In this document: positions 17,145 through 27,642 of the stretch, one piece after another
Numbering within the stretch: position 1 is the first letter of the stretch
Layout: every line of letters begins with the position of its first letter
DNA from: Oceanobacillus bengalensis
GTDB taxonomy: Bacteria; Bacillota; Bacilli; Bacillales; Amphibacillaceae
Length of the DNA: 64,000 bases
Reading direction: 5' to 3'
Assembly (NCBI RefSeq): GCF_003628445.1
Contig: NZ_RBZO01000001.1
Location: forward strand, 172,110 to 236,109
Program-made: the position numbers and the translations under genes
Notes under the pieces: generated by a model
What the model saw: the letters and a program-made list of their open reading frames with translations, nothing else
Told to the model about the DNA's origin: nothing
The model's database searches: none

Positions 17145-18263
17145 ATGGCTAAAGAACGCATTGTAGTTAAGATAGGTAGTAGTTCATTAACGAATAATAA
17201 AGGAGAAATCGATCATGAGAAGCTAGCAGATCATGTTCATGCACTTGCTGCATTAAGGGAAGCAAATCATGAAGTTATTCTGGTTTCTTCAGGGGCAGTT
17301 GCTGCGGGCTTCCGGACATTAGGATATTCATCCAAGCCTGTTACACTTAAAGGAAAACAAGCAGCCGCCGCAGTTGGGCAAAGTTTGCTCATTCAGGCGT
17401 ACATTGAAAAACTTCATGCTTATGATATAAATGCTGCACTCCTTTTATTAACAAGGTCCGACTTCTCGAATCGTTTAAGATACCGCAATGCTTTTGCTAC
17501 CATAAGTGAGCTATTGGAGCGGGGGATTTTACCGATTATTAATGAAAATGATACGGTCTCGGTTGATGAGCTTACATTTGGCGACAACGACATGCTTTCT
17601 GCGCTGGTAAGTGGCTTTGTACATGCAGATCGGCTTATTATTCTGACAGACATTAACGGGATTTATGATGGAAATCCAAGGTCAAATCCGAGTGCATTAA
17701 AATTTGATTATCTTGAGAATGTGACAATTAAATTGCTACATGCTGCTGATTCGACTGGTTCTAAGGTAGGGACAGGTGGGATGAAATCGAAACTACTAGC
17801 AGCAAAAACAGCCCTTTCTCTAGGTGTACCTATTTTTGTTGGAAAAGGAGAGGGCAAAGGGAAACTGCTTGATGTTCTAAAAGGAGAGGGTGACGGAACC
17901 TACCTCGGAAGCAAGTCATTAAACTCGATTAATACGAAAAAACAATGGATTGCTCTACATTCTGAAACACAGGGGAAAGTATATATTGATCAAGGAGCAG
18001 AGGAGGCAATTTTATATCATGGAAAAAGCTTATTGTCTGCAGGCGTTTTTAAAGTTGTTGGAAGCTTTGAGGTGGGGGATGTTGCAGAAGTAATTGGATC
18101 AAGTGGATTCCTTGGGAAAGGTGAGGTGAAGTGTTCTTCTATAGAATTAAAAAACACATTGGAAACGCAAAAAATTGACATCCCGAAAGCTACATCTTCA
18201 TTTGAAGTTATTCATCGTGATAAATGGGTCGAATTTAAAAAGGAAGAGGAGGAAATGCTATGA
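17145..18263 (+). CDS. proB: Glutamate 5-kinase
   Basis: ProB phosphorylates glutamate to gamma-glutamyl phosphate, the first step of proline synthesis. The 372-residue protein has the amino-acid kinase domain ([12 protein letters not shown] at the N-terminus, [44 protein letters not shown]) and a C-terminal PUA domain from about residue 280. This is the full two-domain length. AAGGAG precedes the ATG. It overlaps proA by four bases (ATGA), so translation is coupled. The proline T-box upstream indicates control by tRNA-Pro charging. Confidence 0.96.
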   Translation: MAKERIVVKIGSSSLTNNKGEIDHEKLADHVHALAALREANHEVILVSSGAVAAGFRTLGYSSKPVTLKGKQAAAAVGQSLLIQAYIEKLHAYDINAALLLLTRSDFSNRLRYRNAFATISELLERGILPIINENDTVSVDELTFGDNDMLSALVSGFVHADRLIILTDINGIYDGNPRSNPSALKFDYLENVTIKLLHAADSTGSKVGTGGMKSKLLAAKTALSLGVPIFVGKGEGKGKLLDVLKGEGDGTYLGSKSLNSINTKKQWIALHSETQGKVYIDQGAEEAILYHGKSLLSAGVFKVVGSFEVGDVAEVIGSSGFLGKGEVKCSSIELKNTLETQKIDIPKATSSFEVIHRDKWVEFKKEEEEML

Positions 18264-19507
18264 GTGAAGTGCAAATATTAGGAAAGAGAGCACAACTAGC
18301 AGGCTATCAAATGACAGGACTAACAACGGAACAAAAAAACGAAGCATTACGTCTTATCGCTGATCAATTGATTCAAGATAAAGTAACTATTTTAGAGGAG
18401 AATCAAAAGGACATTGTGCAAGGGAATGAAAAGGGCTTATCCCAATCCGTTCTTGATCGTATTTTGTTAACTGAAGAAAGAATTGAAGCTATGGCAGCTG
18501 GTATACATCAAGTAATATCACTTAAGGACCCAGTTGGGGAGACGTTGGAAGTAATTGAAAAAGAGAATGGGTTAAAGATAGAGAAACGAAGTGTACCGAT
18601 TGGCGTTGTTGGCATGATTTATGAGGCTAGGCCAAATGTGACGGTTGATGCTGTTACTTTAACGCTTAAAACAGGAAATTCAGTGATACTTAGGGGAAGT
18701 TCTTCAGCAAAATACTCAAATACTGTGCTTGTTACTTCTATTCACCGAGCACTTGAAGGGAGTGCTATTCCCACCCTTGCAGTACAATTAATTGAAGATA
18801 CAAGTAGAGAAACAGCAAAAGAATTTTTTCGCTTGAATGCTTATTTAGATGTACTCATACCAAGGGGAGGGAAGAATCTAATTGAAACGGTTGTGAAAGA
18901 ATCAACTGTACCAGTAATCGAAACTGGGGCAGGAATCTGTCATATTTTTATTGATGAAACAGCGAACGAGCGAATGGTTGAAGAAATTGTATTAAATGCA
19001 AAGTTACAGCGACCTTCCGTTTGTAATGCAGTGGAATCTCTGTTAATCCACTCTAACTGGTTTGAAAATCATGGATTGCGTCTTTTAAATTCATTAGCTG
19101 ATCATCATGTTGATATTTATGCTGACGAAAAAATATGCGATGTTTTTCAGGAGGCAATGAAGGCTACAGAAGAGGACTGGGAAACAGAATATTTGGGATT
19201 AGCGATTAGCGTGAAATTGGTTGAAAGTGTAGAAGAAGCTGTAAGGCATATTAATGAATATGGTACAAGACATTCGGAGGCTATTATTACGGAAGACGAA
19301 AGCCATGCACACCTTTTTCAACAAGTTGTAGATGCAGCTGCTGTTTATCATAATGCGTCGACTAGGTTTACAGATGGTTTTGAATTCGGGTATGGTGCTG
19401 AAATTGGCATTAGCACACAGAAATTACATGCACGTGGTCCGATGGGGTTGCCTACACTTACTTCAAGCAAATTTTTTATCAAAGGAAACGGGCAAGTAAG
19501 GAATTAA
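18260..19507 (+). CDS. proA: Gamma-glutamyl phosphate reductase
   Basis: ProA reduces gamma-glutamyl phosphate to glutamate semialdehyde with NADPH, the second step of proline synthesis. The 415-residue length is standard. It shows the aldehyde-dehydrogenase-type fold with [21 protein letters not shown] and [10 protein letters not shown]. The catalytic cysteine lies in [12 protein letters not shown] at about residue 252. The C-terminal [21 protein letters not shown] block is characteristic. GAGGAGG within the end of proB serves as Shine-Dalgarno. proC is not in this window. Confidence 0.96.
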   Translation: MSEVQILGKRAQLAGYQMTGLTTEQKNEALRLIADQLIQDKVTILEENQKDIVQGNEKGLSQSVLDRILLTEERIEAMAAGIHQVISLKDPVGETLEVIEKENGLKIEKRSVPIGVVGMIYEARPNVTVDAVTLTLKTGNSVILRGSSSAKYSNTVLVTSIHRALEGSAIPTLAVQLIEDTSRETAKEFFRLNAYLDVLIPRGGKNLIETVVKESTVPVIETGAGICHIFIDETANERMVEEIVLNAKLQRPSVCNAVESLLIHSNWFENHGLRLLNSLADHHVDIYADEKICDVFQEAMKATEEDWETEYLGLAISVKLVESVEEAVRHINEYGTRHSEAIITEDESHAHLFQQVVDAAAVYHNASTRFTDGFEFGYGAEIGISTQKLHARGPMGLPTLTSSKFFIKGNGQVRN

Positions 19508-19548
19508 GCGTTGTTATAAATAGATATTATACGAAAGGATGATAAGTA

Positions 19549-19971
19549 ATGGAACTGTCCGTTAAATGGAATGGAAAAATGGCATTTTCTGGGGAGACAC
19601 CTTCAGGCCATGAACTTAAAATGGATGCTGCAGAAGCGATAGGGGGACAAAATACAGGTGCAAGGCCTACTGAGTTATTACTAAATGCGGTTGCAGGATG
19701 TACGGGAATTGATATTATTTCTATTTTGACAAAAATGCGCTTAGAACCCACAACTTTCCATATGGATGTAAAAGCTGAACGTGCAGATGATCATCCGAAA
19801 CGATTTACTACGATTCATACGCATTATATTTTAGAGGGAGAGCTACCTGAGGAAAAGGTTGTTCGAGCGATTAAATTATCTAAGGATAAATATTGCTCTG
19901 TTGCGCACTCATTAAATGCAGAAATGACTGCTAGCTATTCACTAAATGGTGGGGAGAATATTGATTTGTAA
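19549..19971 (+). CDS. OsmC-family peroxiredoxin-like protein
   Basis: The 140-residue protein has the two OsmC cysteines in their usual settings, AVAGCTGIDII at about residue 51 and DKYCSVAHSL at about residue 113. It also has the ARPTELLLNA helix that leads to the first cysteine. OsmC/Ohr proteins reduce organic hydroperoxides with thiols; this one is closer to the general OsmC branch (YhfA-type), whose substrate is less certain. GAAAGGATG precedes the start. It lies 41 bases after proA and may share that transcript; a terminator follows. Confidence 0.88.
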   Translation: MELSVKWNGKMAFSGETPSGHELKMDAAEAIGGQNTGARPTELLLNAVAGCTGIDIISILTKMRLEPTTFHMDVKAERADDHPKRFTTIHTHYILEGELPEEKVVRAIKLSKDKYCSVAHSLNAEMTASYSLNGGENIDL

Positions 19972-19975
19972 TTAT

Positions 19976-20007
19976 AAAAAGAACGGTGCTAGTGCACCGT
20001 TCTTTTT
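19976..20007 (+). terminator. Bidirectional terminator after the OsmC gene
   Basis: GAACGGTGC pairs with GCACCGTTC across TAGT, with an A run on the left and a T run on the right. It could stop both the proBA/osmC transcript and transcripts coming from luxS. Confidence 0.9.
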
Positions 20008-20011
20008 ATTG

Positions 20012-20203
20012 TCTAGCGCAAGCGCCCGTGCTGCTAGCGAGACTTCCCTCACCTCTGTATGATAAGTCAACATCAGATGTTGCTCGTCACGTTGCAAGTT
20101 AATTCGGGGAGGTCGCGTTCCTCGCAAAGCTGCATGTAGCCAATCTAAGAAGTAGTTCACGAAGTAAATCAAGAAGTCGCTTCGCTAAACGGGCACTTCC
20201 GCT
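20012..20203 (-). repeat. Dispersed repeat family B, copy 1
   Basis: The copy is bounded by TCTAGCGCAAGCGCCCGTG and AACGGGCACTTCCGC, imperfect inverted ends. It shares the interior GACTTCCCTCACCTC-GTA-GATAA with the copy at 45206. It directly abuts the 3' end of luxS. Confidence 0.72.
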
Positions 20204-20208
20204 TTTTC

Positions 20209-20676
20209 TTATTCACCAAATACGTTCTTCCATTCGTCTTTCTTAGCAAGCATTTCACGTGCTAATTCCTTCGCACCTTCTAAGCTATGACTTGCAGCCC
20301 ATCCGCATTGTACTTCATTACATGCTGGCACTTCTTCTGCAACTAACACATCATTTAATGTGTTTTCTACTGTATTTAAAATTTCTTCATAGTTGTCATG
20401 GTTAAGTACCGTTAAATAGAATCCTGTTTGGCATCCCATCGGACTCAGATCAACTACCGTATTATGATGATTTCGAATTAACTCTGCCATTAAATGTTCT
20501 AAAGAGTGAAGTGCAGGCATTTCCATATGTGCTTTATTTGGTTGTTTAAAACGTAAGTCATATTTATGGATAATATCTCCGTTTGCCCCTTCAGTAACAC
20601 CAGCAAGGCGAATATATGGTGCTTGTACTTTTGTATGATCAAGGTTAAAGCTTTCAACGTTCATTTTTTTAACCAT
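20209..20676 (-). CDS. luxS: S-ribosylhomocysteine lyase LuxS
   Basis: LuxS splits S-ribosylhomocysteine to homocysteine and DPD, the precursor of autoinducer-2, in the activated methyl cycle. The 155-residue protein has the metal site HSLEH (His57, His61) with Cys124 in EVQCGWA, and the catalytic Cys82 in [10 protein letters not shown] and Glu60. GGAG lies close to the ATG. It is 78 bases downstream of the NhaC-type gene on the same strand with no terminator between them. Read-through from the SAM-riboswitch transcript is therefore possible, which would fit its role in methionine recycling. Confidence 0.96.
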   Translation of the reverse strand: MVKKMNVESFNLDHTKVQAPYIRLAGVTEGANGDIIHKYDLRFKQPNKAHMEMPALHSLEHLMAELIRNHHNTVVDLSPMGCQTGFYLTVLNHDNYEEILNTVENTLNDVLVAEEVPACNEVQCGWAASHSLEGAKELAREMLAKKDEWKNVFGE

Positions 20677-20754
20677 TTTCCCACTCCTAATCTATTTGAA
20701 AATTTAATTCTAGTTTAATAGTAACATATTTTGCTGCTTAATTCTTACCGTATT

Positions 20755-22047
20755 TCACTTTTTAAATTTTGGAAAACCAATAAGAATCGCAATAATACCA
20801 CAGATTCCTAGTGTTATTGGATAGAACGAATAAGGTAGTATGCTTATAGGTGATATTGCAGCTAATCCAGCAGCTGCAAGCATTTGACCACCATATGGGA
20901 CAAGGCCTTGCCAGCAACCTGCAAAGATATCAAGTATACTAGCTGATTTTCTTGGATCAATATTATATTCGTCGGCGATATTTTTTGCTAAAGGTCCAGT
21001 CATAATGATTGAAATCGTATTGTTTGCTGTAGCAATATCTGCGGCACTAACTAATCCAGCGATACCAAACTCTGCACCCTTTTTCGTTTTAATTTTACGT
21101 GTTACAGTATTTAACAACCATTGGATGCCACCATTATGTTCAATAATACCAATTATTCCACCAATAAAGATAGCTACAATTGCAATATCTTCCATGTTTA
21201 TTATCCCTTGAGAAATAGCTTTTACAAATCCTGTCATCGTGTATGACCCATTAATTAAGCCAATTATCCCAGCGAATATCGTTCCTCCGGTAAGTACGAT
21301 GAGTACATTTACACCTAACAATGCAGCTAATAATACAGCTAGATATGGAAGAACTTGTATTAAATCGTAGGGGTAGTCCCCAAGAGAATTCACTTCATTT
21401 CCCATTGTTACAATCCAAAGAATGATGGCAGTAACTATTGCTCCAGGTAAAATGATATTAAAATTTGTTTTAAATTTATCGCTCATCTTTGTTTTTTGTG
21501 TACGAACTGCAGCGATTGTTGTATCTGAAATCATGGACAGATTATCACCGAACATAGCCCCACCAATTACAGTAGCCATAGCTAAAGCCATGGGAATGCC
21601 TGTTTGTTCAGCTATTCCTATTCCAATTGGTGCCAAAGCAGCAACTGTACCCATGGAAGTTCCCATTGAAATAGAAATGAAACAGCCAACAATAAATAGC
21701 CCTACCATTAGAAGGTTACCGGGAATGAAAGATAGTCCTAAATTTACTGTTGAATCAACTGCACCCATTCCTTTTGCTGTTTCAGCAAAAGCTCCTGCTA
21801 GGACAAAGATAACAGCCATCAACATAATATTTGGATGACCAGCACCTTTTGTAAATACTTCAATTTTATTTGATAAGCTTTCTTTTTTATTCATTGCCAG
21901 AGCAATCGCTGATGCAATAATAACTGCAACATTCAGTGGCATGTTTGAAAAATCTCCTGAAATAATGCCCGTACCGATAAAAAGTAATACAAAAATGATT
22001 AAAGGAAATAATGCTAAAAAACTTCCTTGTTTTGCCTTATTAGTCAA
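20755..22047 (-). CDS. NhaC-family transporter, candidate methionine transporter (MetT-like)
   Basis: The 430-residue membrane protein has about 11-12 helices and the Na+/H+ antiporter NhaC features, including SISMGTSMGTVAALAPIG and the GAMFGDNLSMISDTTIAA block. Standard annotation would be Na+/H+ antiporter. The context argues for another role. It is the second gene behind a SAM-I riboswitch, and comparative work on Gram-positive methionine regulons proposed NhaC-type proteins (metT) as methionine transporters. So methionine or a related sulphur compound is a plausible cargo (inference). It begins 52 bases after the SDR gene and precedes luxS. Confidence 0.85.
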   Translation of the reverse strand: MTNKAKQGSFLALFPLIIFVLLFIGTGIISGDFSNMPLNVAVIIASAIALAMNKKESLSNKIEVFTKGAGHPNIMLMAVIFVLAGAFAETAKGMGAVDSTVNLGLSFIPGNLLMVGLFIVGCFISISMGTSMGTVAALAPIGIGIAEQTGIPMALAMATVIGGAMFGDNLSMISDTTIAAVRTQKTKMSDKFKTNFNIILPGAIVTAIILWIVTMGNEVNSLGDYPYDLIQVLPYLAVLLAALLGVNVLIVLTGGTIFAGIIGLINGSYTMTGFVKAISQGIINMEDIAIVAIFIGGIIGIIEHNGGIQWLLNTVTRKIKTKKGAEFGIAGLVSAADIATANNTISIIMTGPLAKNIADEYNIDPRKSASILDIFAGCWQGLVPYGGQMLAAAGLAAISPISILPYSFYPITLGICGIIAILIGFPKFKK

Positions 22048-22099
22048 TGTAAAACCTCCTGATCTTAAATGTTGTCTTATTTAGTTCCTGAAACTATTC

Positions 22100-22864
22100 T
22101 TAGTTCATTGTCATTCCACCAGTGACATTGATTCCCTGTCCAGTCATGTAGTCGGAGTATTTCGATGCTAGAAATACCACAACGTTTGCAATGTCCCCGG
22201 GGACAGCAGTTCGACCTAGTGGGATTTGTGCGTTGTCTTCTGTTTCAATTGCTTCAGCATCGAGCCCCCTAAGTTCACCACCGATTGTTCTTTCCGTTCG
22301 TTTCATATTTGTTTCTACAATTCCTGGACAAACCGCATTAACATTGATTTTATGTTTTGCTAGTTCCAGTGCAGCTACTTTTGTCATTCCTAAAACAGCG
22401 TGTTTAGAGGCCACATAGCTTCCCATCAGACGATAACCATTTTTCCCTGCTTGAGAAGATATATTGATGATTTTTCCACCACTTGCTTGTTGTTTTAAAA
22501 TCTTTGCTACGGCCTGGGTGCATAAATACACGCCTTTAGCATTAACATCCATGGTTTTATCCCAGTCCTTTTCTTTTATATCAACAAAATAATCCATGGT
22601 AGAGATGCCCGCATTATTTACTAAAATATCTATTCTACCAAAGTAATCTATTACACTTTCTATCATTGTATCTATCTGTTCGTGATTAGATACATCTGTT
22701 TGCACATAGAATAAGCGCTCATCAGATGTCATTTCATTAAAAGATAAATCTACAACAGCTACCAGTGCTCCACAATCTAAAAATGCATGGACAATTGCCT
22801 TTCCAATACCATTGCCTCCTCCGGTAACAATTGCAACTTTTCCTGTTAAATCCATGGTATACAT
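22100..22864 (-). CDS. Short-chain dehydrogenase/reductase under SAM-riboswitch control
   Basis: This 254-residue classical SDR has the cofactor loop TGGGNGIGKA at residues 15-24, NNAG at about 87-90 and the catalytic Ser-Tyr-Lys set (ISSQ, then YVASK at about 151-155). The C-terminal TGQGINVTGGMTMN segment is typical of the glucose-1-dehydrogenase/3-oxoacyl reductase branch. The substrate is unknown. Because it is the first gene after the SAM-I riboswitch, a role in methionine or sulphur metabolism, perhaps oxidation of a hydroxy or keto intermediate, is inferred. AGGAGG lies eight bases before the ATG. Confidence 0.88.
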   Translation of the reverse strand: MYTMDLTGKVAIVTGGGNGIGKAIVHAFLDCGALVAVVDLSFNEMTSDERLFYVQTDVSNHEQIDTMIESVIDYFGRIDILVNNAGISTMDYFVDIKEKDWDKTMDVNAKGVYLCTQAVAKILKQQASGGKIINISSQAGKNGYRLMGSYVASKHAVLGMTKVAALELAKHKINVNAVCPGIVETNMKRTERTIGGELRGLDAEAIETEDNAQIPLGRTAVPGDIANVVVFLASKYSDYMTGQGINVTGGMTMN

Positions 22865-22900
22865 GGTTTAACCTCCTCTCTCTGTGGGTTTTCTTATCCA

Positions 22901-23066
22901 AATAAAAAACCTCTTCCCTAAAAAGCAAGAAGAGGTGTGTATACGAAAATAAGATCCTCTTCTTATCTTCAGGTATTACACTTCTGGAATTGGCACAGTA
23001 CTTATAATAGTCCGCTGCCGAGGTTTCATAGGGCCAGTCCCTCCACCTCTCTGGATAAGAAAATTC
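22901..23066 (-). promoter_or_regulatory. SAM-I (S-box) riboswitch
   Basis: Read on the minus strand, P1 is TTCTTATC paired with GATAAGAA. The kink-turn region CCAGAGAGGTGGAGGGAC is followed by GGCCCTATGAAACCTCGGCA and TGTGCCAATTCC, all S-box hallmarks. A terminator (CCTCTTC with GAAGAGG, then six T residues) ends at 22901. The 3' side of P1 (AAGAAGAGG) is complementary to the terminator's 5' arm, giving the expected switch: SAM binding leads to termination before the SDR gene. Confidence 0.94.
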
Positions 23067-23091
23067 ATAGTATATGAAATTGTTATTTCAT

Positions 23092-23120
23092 AAGATACAT
23101 GATAGTTATATGAAAGTCAA
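23092..23120 (-). promoter_or_regulatory. Promoter of the SAM-riboswitch transcript
   Basis: On the minus strand TTGACT (23120-23115) and TATCTT (23097-23092) are separated by 17 bases and lie just upstream of the aptamer. Confidence 0.65.
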
Positions 23121-23222
23121 TTAAAATTTTCTGAGACGATTGATTTACTTGTTTGCCATTTCGTATGTTTAATTGTATTCTTTGGATATTCGAATCAGTA
23201 TAAATGAATAGGAGACCAGCCT

Positions 23223-24341
23223 ATGTCGATACCAATAAAACAAATTACATTAAGAAAAGTAAAGATGCGATTAAAAAATCCCTTTTCAACAAGTTTCGGT
23301 ACTTTACAAGACAAGGAATTTTATATTATAGAGGCAATCGATTATGATGGCAATCATGGATATGGTGAATCTGTTGCATTTACTGCACCATGGTATACAG
23401 AAGAAACGACCCAAACTACGGTACATATGTTAGAAGACTTTCTAATCCCCATTTTAAAGGAAAATGTGATAAACCATCCTGACGATGTATTTGAATTATT
23501 TAAACCAATAAGACGAAATAATATGGCAAAGGCCGCAATAGAAGGAGCAGTTTGGGATCTATATGCAAAAAGACAAAATATCTCTTTAGCTTGTGCACTT
23601 GGTGGTGAGAAAAAGCAAATAGATGTCGGGATTAGCATTGGAATTCAACCAACGATGAAAGAATTAATACATAAAATCGAACATTCCTTAGAAGAAGGGT
23701 ATAAACGAATTAAGTTAAAAATTAAACCAGGCCTAGATGTTGAACTATTACGTGAAGTACGCATGTATTTTCCAAATATACCGATCATGGCCGATGGGAA
23801 TTCGGCGTACAGTCTAGAAGATATTCAGCACTTGAAAAAGTTGGATGATTTACATTTAATGATGATTGAGCAGCCTTTAGGACATGATGATATTGTGGAC
23901 CATGCGAAATTACAAGCAGTAATAAAGACTCCAATCTGTTTGGATGAAAGTATTCATTCATTGGAAGATGTTAAGAAGGCGCATGAGTTAGGAAGCTCGA
24001 AAATTATTAATATCAAAATCGGACGTGTCGGTGGCTTGTCAGAAGCGAAACGTATTCATGATTTCTGTTACGAGTACGGGATAGAAGTCTGGTGCGGCGG
24101 AATGCTTGAAGCTGGTGTTGGTAGAGCGCATAATATTGCACTAACAACCTTGCAAGGGTTTGTATTACCAGGTGATACAGCAGGTTCTTCAAATTATTGG
24201 TATGAAGATATTATAAAGCCAGAAGTTATTGTTGAAGATGGTATGATCCAAGTTCCAGATAAGGCTGGCATTGGATATGAAATTAATTTCAAGGTTCTAG
24301 ATAAATATACAGAATGGGCAAAGGAATATCATTTTTCTTAA
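23223..24341 (+). CDS. menC: o-Succinylbenzoate synthase / N-acylamino acid racemase
   Basis: The 372-residue enolase-superfamily enzyme matches B. subtilis MenC in length and blocks: the N-terminal capping domain with WYTEET, then the barrel with [10 protein letters not shown] (catalytic lysines), MADGNSAY (Asp), MMIEQPL (Glu), CLDESI (Asp) and [10 protein letters not shown] (Lys). MenC dehydrates SHCHC in menaquinone synthesis. Many Firmicute homologues are also or instead N-succinylamino acid racemases. No other men gene is nearby, so racemase activity is as likely as a biosynthetic role. It is divergent from the SAM-riboswitch unit and isolated downstream by a repeat. Confidence 0.82.
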   Translation: MSIPIKQITLRKVKMRLKNPFSTSFGTLQDKEFYIIEAIDYDGNHGYGESVAFTAPWYTEETTQTTVHMLEDFLIPILKENVINHPDDVFELFKPIRRNNMAKAAIEGAVWDLYAKRQNISLACALGGEKKQIDVGISIGIQPTMKELIHKIEHSLEEGYKRIKLKIKPGLDVELLREVRMYFPNIPIMADGNSAYSLEDIQHLKKLDDLHLMMIEQPLGHDDIVDHAKLQAVIKTPICLDESIHSLEDVKKAHELGSSKIINIKIGRVGGLSEAKRIHDFCYEYGIEVWCGGMLEAGVGRAHNIALTTLQGFVLPGDTAGSSNYWYEDIIKPEVIVEDGMIQVPDKAGIGYEINFKVLDKYTEWAKEYHFS

Positions 24342-24404
24342 AGGCTATTCTATAAGATTGATGTCTTTGTCAGAAGAGATATAAAATGCGAAGTAAAGAA
24401 AGTT

Positions 24405-24790
24405 ATTTTGTGAAGCTCTCGCTCACTTTAATGATTGTTACGTGCTTGGAATCGCTTCGGCAGAATACTTCGCTTTCCACGGGCACGGCCCGAGCCTCCT
24501 CGCGGAAAGACCACCGCTGCGGGGTCTTCGGACACGTGCTGTTCCCGTAGGACAAGGAATGCTTCGACAGCGACACATCGCACGAAGAAAATTGTTCTTT
24601 ATTTTCGAGGAGTCTTCGTATTCTTCCTACGCTAATTTCGGTTTTCTGATTAATGTATAGTTGTAGCAATAAATATACGTTTATTGTACATACTATTCTC
24701 TTAGAAATAAAATGCGAATCTCTAGTGAATAAAAGTAGAGCAAGATAATAGTGTCTTTCTGGAACGGTATGATTAAGCAAAACCTTTCAC
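24405..24790 (+). repeat. Dispersed repeat family A, copy 4 (rearranged)
   Basis: The left module is complete and well conserved (CGGCAGAATACTTCGC, GGGCACGGCCCGAGCC, GGTCTTCGGACACGTGC). An extra stretch of about 60 bp around 24550-24600 carries GACAAGGAATGCTTCGACAG. The right module is cut down to GTAGAGCA and GTGTCTTTCTGGAACGG. Terminal inverted repeats are gone. Confidence 0.78.
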
Positions 24791-24858
24791 TTACGTCGCA
24801 TTTTATATCAAACTACGAGGATGAAAACAAAACAAACAATACGAAAAGAGCATACTTA

Positions 24859-24894
24859 AAAAACGAACAGCAAATTTTTGTGGCTGTTCTTTTT
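24859..24894 (+). terminator. Terminator-like hairpin between repeat copy 4 and tcyA
   Basis: GAACAGC pairs with GCTGTTC and is followed by TTTTT; an A run lies upstream. It may end transcripts coming through from menC. Confidence 0.65.
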
Positions 24895-24957
24895 ATCGTT
24901 TCTTCTAATATAAATAGATGAATCTAGTAATAAGATATTCGTTTTAGTTAAAAATAA

Positions 24958-24986
24958 TTTACGAATAAGAAAACAAGCGCTATAAT
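24958..24986 (+). promoter_or_regulatory. Probable tcyABC promoter
   Basis: A perfect -10 box TATAAT at 24981 has a weak -35 (TTTACG) 17 bases upstream. Confidence 0.5.
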
Positions 24987-25020
24987 TATCATTTCAATAA
25001 AATTACTGGAGGTATATTAA

Positions 25021-25854
25021 ATGAAGAAAATTACTTTAGGATTATTCACGGTGATTTTTATATCTATATTAGCAGCATGTGGTGCAAGTGGAGAGAATGA
25101 AGACACGACAGATAACGATGCTGCGACAAATGAATCAGGGGAGTCGGCGAACCTTTATGATCAAGTAATGGAAGAAGGAGTGCTCACTGTTGGAACAGAG
25201 GGTACATACGCACCCTTCACATTCCATAATGAAGAAGGTGAGCTGACTGGTTATGATGTTGAAGTGATTAAAGAAGTTGCAAAGCGCATGGGAGTAGAAG
25301 TTGATTTTCAAGAAACACAATGGGATTCCATGTTTGCAGGGTTAAATTCAGAGCGATTCGACTTGATTGCAAACCAAGTAGGAATTAATGAAGATCGTTT
25401 GGAAAACTATGATTTTTCTATTCCTTATACATATTCATCTGCGGTGGTAGTTGTGCCTACAGAGATTAACGATATTACTTCTTTTGAAGATATTGAAGGA
25501 AGACAATCTGCTCAATCATTAACAAGTAATTATACAACGATTGCTGAAGAAAATGGTGCTGAAGTTGTTGGTGTAGAGGGGTTAGCTCAGGCAATCGAGT
25601 TAATTAAGCAGGGTCGTGCTGAGGTAACGGTCAATGACAAACTGGCTGTATTAGATTATATCAATCAACAAGGTGATGAAAGTATAAAAATAGTTGCAGA
25701 AGCAGAAGATTCTTCAGAAATGGCTTTTATTTTTAACAAAGGAAATGAAGAATTAATAGATGCAATTAATGAACAATTGGAAGCAATGAGGGAAGACGGT
25801 ACATTAACGGAAATCTCCCAAGAATGGTTTGGTGAAGATGTTTCATCTAAATAA
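25021..25854 (+). CDS. tcyA: Cystine ABC transporter substrate-binding lipoprotein
   Basis: TcyA captures L-cystine outside the membrane for the TcyBC transporter. The 277-residue protein has a lipoprotein signal peptide with lipobox LAAC (Cys20), a Glu/Asp/Asn-rich linker and a family-3 solute-binding domain. Its core closely follows B. subtilis Tcy[41 protein letters not shown] and the C-terminal WFGEDVS. GGAGG precedes the ATG. It is the first gene of a three-gene operon. Cystine specificity is inferred from this likeness. Confidence 0.92.
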   Translation: MKKITLGLFTVIFISILAACGASGENEDTTDNDAATNESGESANLYDQVMEEGVLTVGTEGTYAPFTFHNEEGELTGYDVEVIKEVAKRMGVEVDFQETQWDSMFAGLNSERFDLIANQVGINEDRLENYDFSIPYTYSSAVVVVPTEINDITSFEDIEGRQSAQSLTSNYTTIAEENGAEVVGVEGLAQAIELIKQGRAEVTVNDKLAVLDYINQQGDESIKIVAEAEDSSEMAFIFNKGNEELIDAINEQLEAMREDGTLTEISQEWFGEDVSSK

Positions 25855-26542
25855 TATGTTATATACCATTAGTGCAAATATGGAAGGGTGGGAATTATTT
25901 GTTAATTCCCTTCTTCCAATGATTTCTGGTGCGATTAAATATACCATACCTCTTACATTGATATCCTTTGTACTAGGGTTATTGGTAGCATTATTAACTG
26001 CAATGATGCGTCTGTCGAAATCGGCGCTTATCCAGGCACCAGCTGTTATTTATGTTTCAGCTATCAGGGGAACACCATTACTCGTACAATTATTTATCAT
26101 CTTCTATGGACTACCAAGTTTAGGTCTGACCATTGATCCATTTCCTAGTGCAATTATTGCATTTACGCTAAATGTTGGAGCGTATGCGTCAGAAATTATT
26201 CGTGCATCAATTTTATCCATATCAAAAGGACAATGGGAAGCTGCCTTTACAATAGGGATGACGAAAACAACTGCACTTAAGAGAATTATTCTACCTCAAG
26301 CAGCAAGAGTATCGGTTCCGCCATTATCGAATTCTTTTATTAGCTTGGTGAAGGATACCTCCCTTGCTTCTTTAATTCTAGTTGCTGAATTATTTAGGAA
26401 AGCCCAAGAAATCGCGGCGAGAACGTATGACTTCTTACTTTTATATATCGAAGCGGCACTTATTTATTGGGTTATTTGCTTTATTTTATCATTAGCTCAG
26501 ACTGCCTTAGAAAAACGTTTTGATCGCTACGTGGCTAAATAG
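25838..26542 (+). CDS. tcyB: Cystine ABC transporter permease
   Basis: This polar amino acid permease has five or so hydrophobic helices and the EAA loop in the form [31 protein letters not shown]. The motif [17 protein letters not shown] is diagnostic for the family. The start is uncertain. In-frame candidates are a TTG at 25829, GTG at 25832, ATG at 25838 and ATG at 25856 just after the tcyA stop; none has well-spaced Shine-Dalgarno, so coupling to tcyA translation is likely. I used 25838, which overlaps tcyA by 17 bases. Confidence 0.87.
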   Translation: MFHLNNMLYTISANMEGWELFVNSLLPMISGAIKYTIPLTLISFVLGLLVALLTAMMRLSKSALIQAPAVIYVSAIRGTPLLVQLFIIFYGLPSLGLTIDPFPSAIIAFTLNVGAYASEIIRASILSISKGQWEAAFTIGMTKTTALKRIILPQAARVSVPPLSNSFISLVKDTSLASLILVAELFRKAQEIAARTYDFLLLYIEAALIYWVICFILSLAQTALEKRFDRYVAK

Positions 26543-26557
26543 AAAGGAGGTATTTCT

Positions 26558-27307
26558 GTGTTTTTAAGTATTAATGGGTTAGCTAAATCATTTGGTACGA
26601 ATGAAGTTTTAAAAAATATTGATGTAGAAGTGGAAAAAGGAGAGGTACTATCCATTATCGGTCCCTCTGGTTCGGGTAAAACTACGCTACTGAGATGTAT
26701 CAATGCGCTGGAACACCCTGATAAAGGGATATTTACATTTCAAGATGGGTTTAACTTAAACTTTGATAATAAGATAAGTAAACAAGAGATTCTACGTTTA
26801 AGAAGGAAGTCAGGGATGGTGTTTCAATCCTATAATCTATTTCCACATAAAACGGCATTTGAAAATGTAATAGAAGGGCCACTTATTGTTCAAAAGCGTA
26901 AGAAAGCAGAAGTAAAACAATTAGCTGAAAACCTATTAGAGAAAGTCGGACTGAAGGATAAAATGAATCTGTATCCATATCAATTATCTGGTGGTCAACA
27001 ACAGCGGGTAGGTATCGCTAGGGCACTTGCAATGGAACCGGAATTAATGTTATTCGATGAACCAACTTCTGCCCTCGACCCTGAGTTAATTGGAGAAGTT
27101 TTAACCGTAATAAGAGACCTTGCGAAAGAGGATTGGACGATGGTCTTTGTTACCCATGAAATACAATTTGCTGGTGAGGTTTCTGACAAAGTGTTATTTA
27201 TGGACGGGGGATATATTGTAGAGCAAGGGTCACCAGAAGAAGTATTAAAGTCACCGAAAGAAAAAAGAACTCAGCAATTTTTACAAAGAATATTAAATCC
27301 AAGCTAA
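26558..27307 (+). CDS. tcyC: Cystine ABC transporter ATP-binding protein
   Basis: The 249-residue ATPase has Walker [10 protein letters not shown] (about 34-42), Q-loop [11 protein letters not shown], signature LSGGQQQR, Walker [15 protein letters not shown] and the switch histidine in VTHEIQFA. It drives import by the TcyAB partners. It starts with GTG at 26558, with AAAGGAGG at good spacing, 15 bases after tcyB. A terminator ends the operon. Confidence 0.93.
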   Translation: MFLSINGLAKSFGTNEVLKNIDVEVEKGEVLSIIGPSGSGKTTLLRCINALEHPDKGIFTFQDGFNLNFDNKISKQEILRLRRKSGMVFQSYNLFPHKTAFENVIEGPLIVQKRKKAEVKQLAENLLEKVGLKDKMNLYPYQLSGGQQQRVGIARALAMEPELMLFDEPTSALDPELIGEVLTVIRDLAKEDWTMVFVTHEIQFAGEVSDKVLFMDGGYIVEQGSPEEVLKSPKEKRTQQFLQRILNPS

Positions 27308-27338
27308 ACCAGTTTCTAGTGATAGAACTGGTTTTTTT
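27306..27338 (+). terminator. Terminator of the tcyABC operon
   Basis: AAACCAGTT pairs with AACTGGTTT and is followed by T residues. The rest of the gap to 27642 contains a short repeat scrap at 27420-27460 (ACCGTTCCAGCAAGCG, CCCGGAGCGG) of a type common in Bacillaceae and no gene. Confidence 0.88.
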
Positions 27339-27642
27339 ATTTTCATTGATTTCTTCATAGTTTGAAATTTAATATGTAGTAGATAAAAACTACGAATTAA
27401 TTTGAGATAGTGTATCTCTACCGTTCCAGCAAGCGTACTGCCCGGAGCGGAAATCAACGTGCACTTAATTTGAATTTTATAATTTACGTCATAGCTTATA
27501 TTCATTCTGTTGAATAAAAAGAAACGAAAGGAGCAAAGAGTCTTTATTTTTCAGGCCTATGTCTTGCATTTGCAATATGTAAAGTTAAAATAAACTATAT
27601 AGATTTATCTAAAAAAGGGGCAATTAGAAGGGGAATTTGTTT

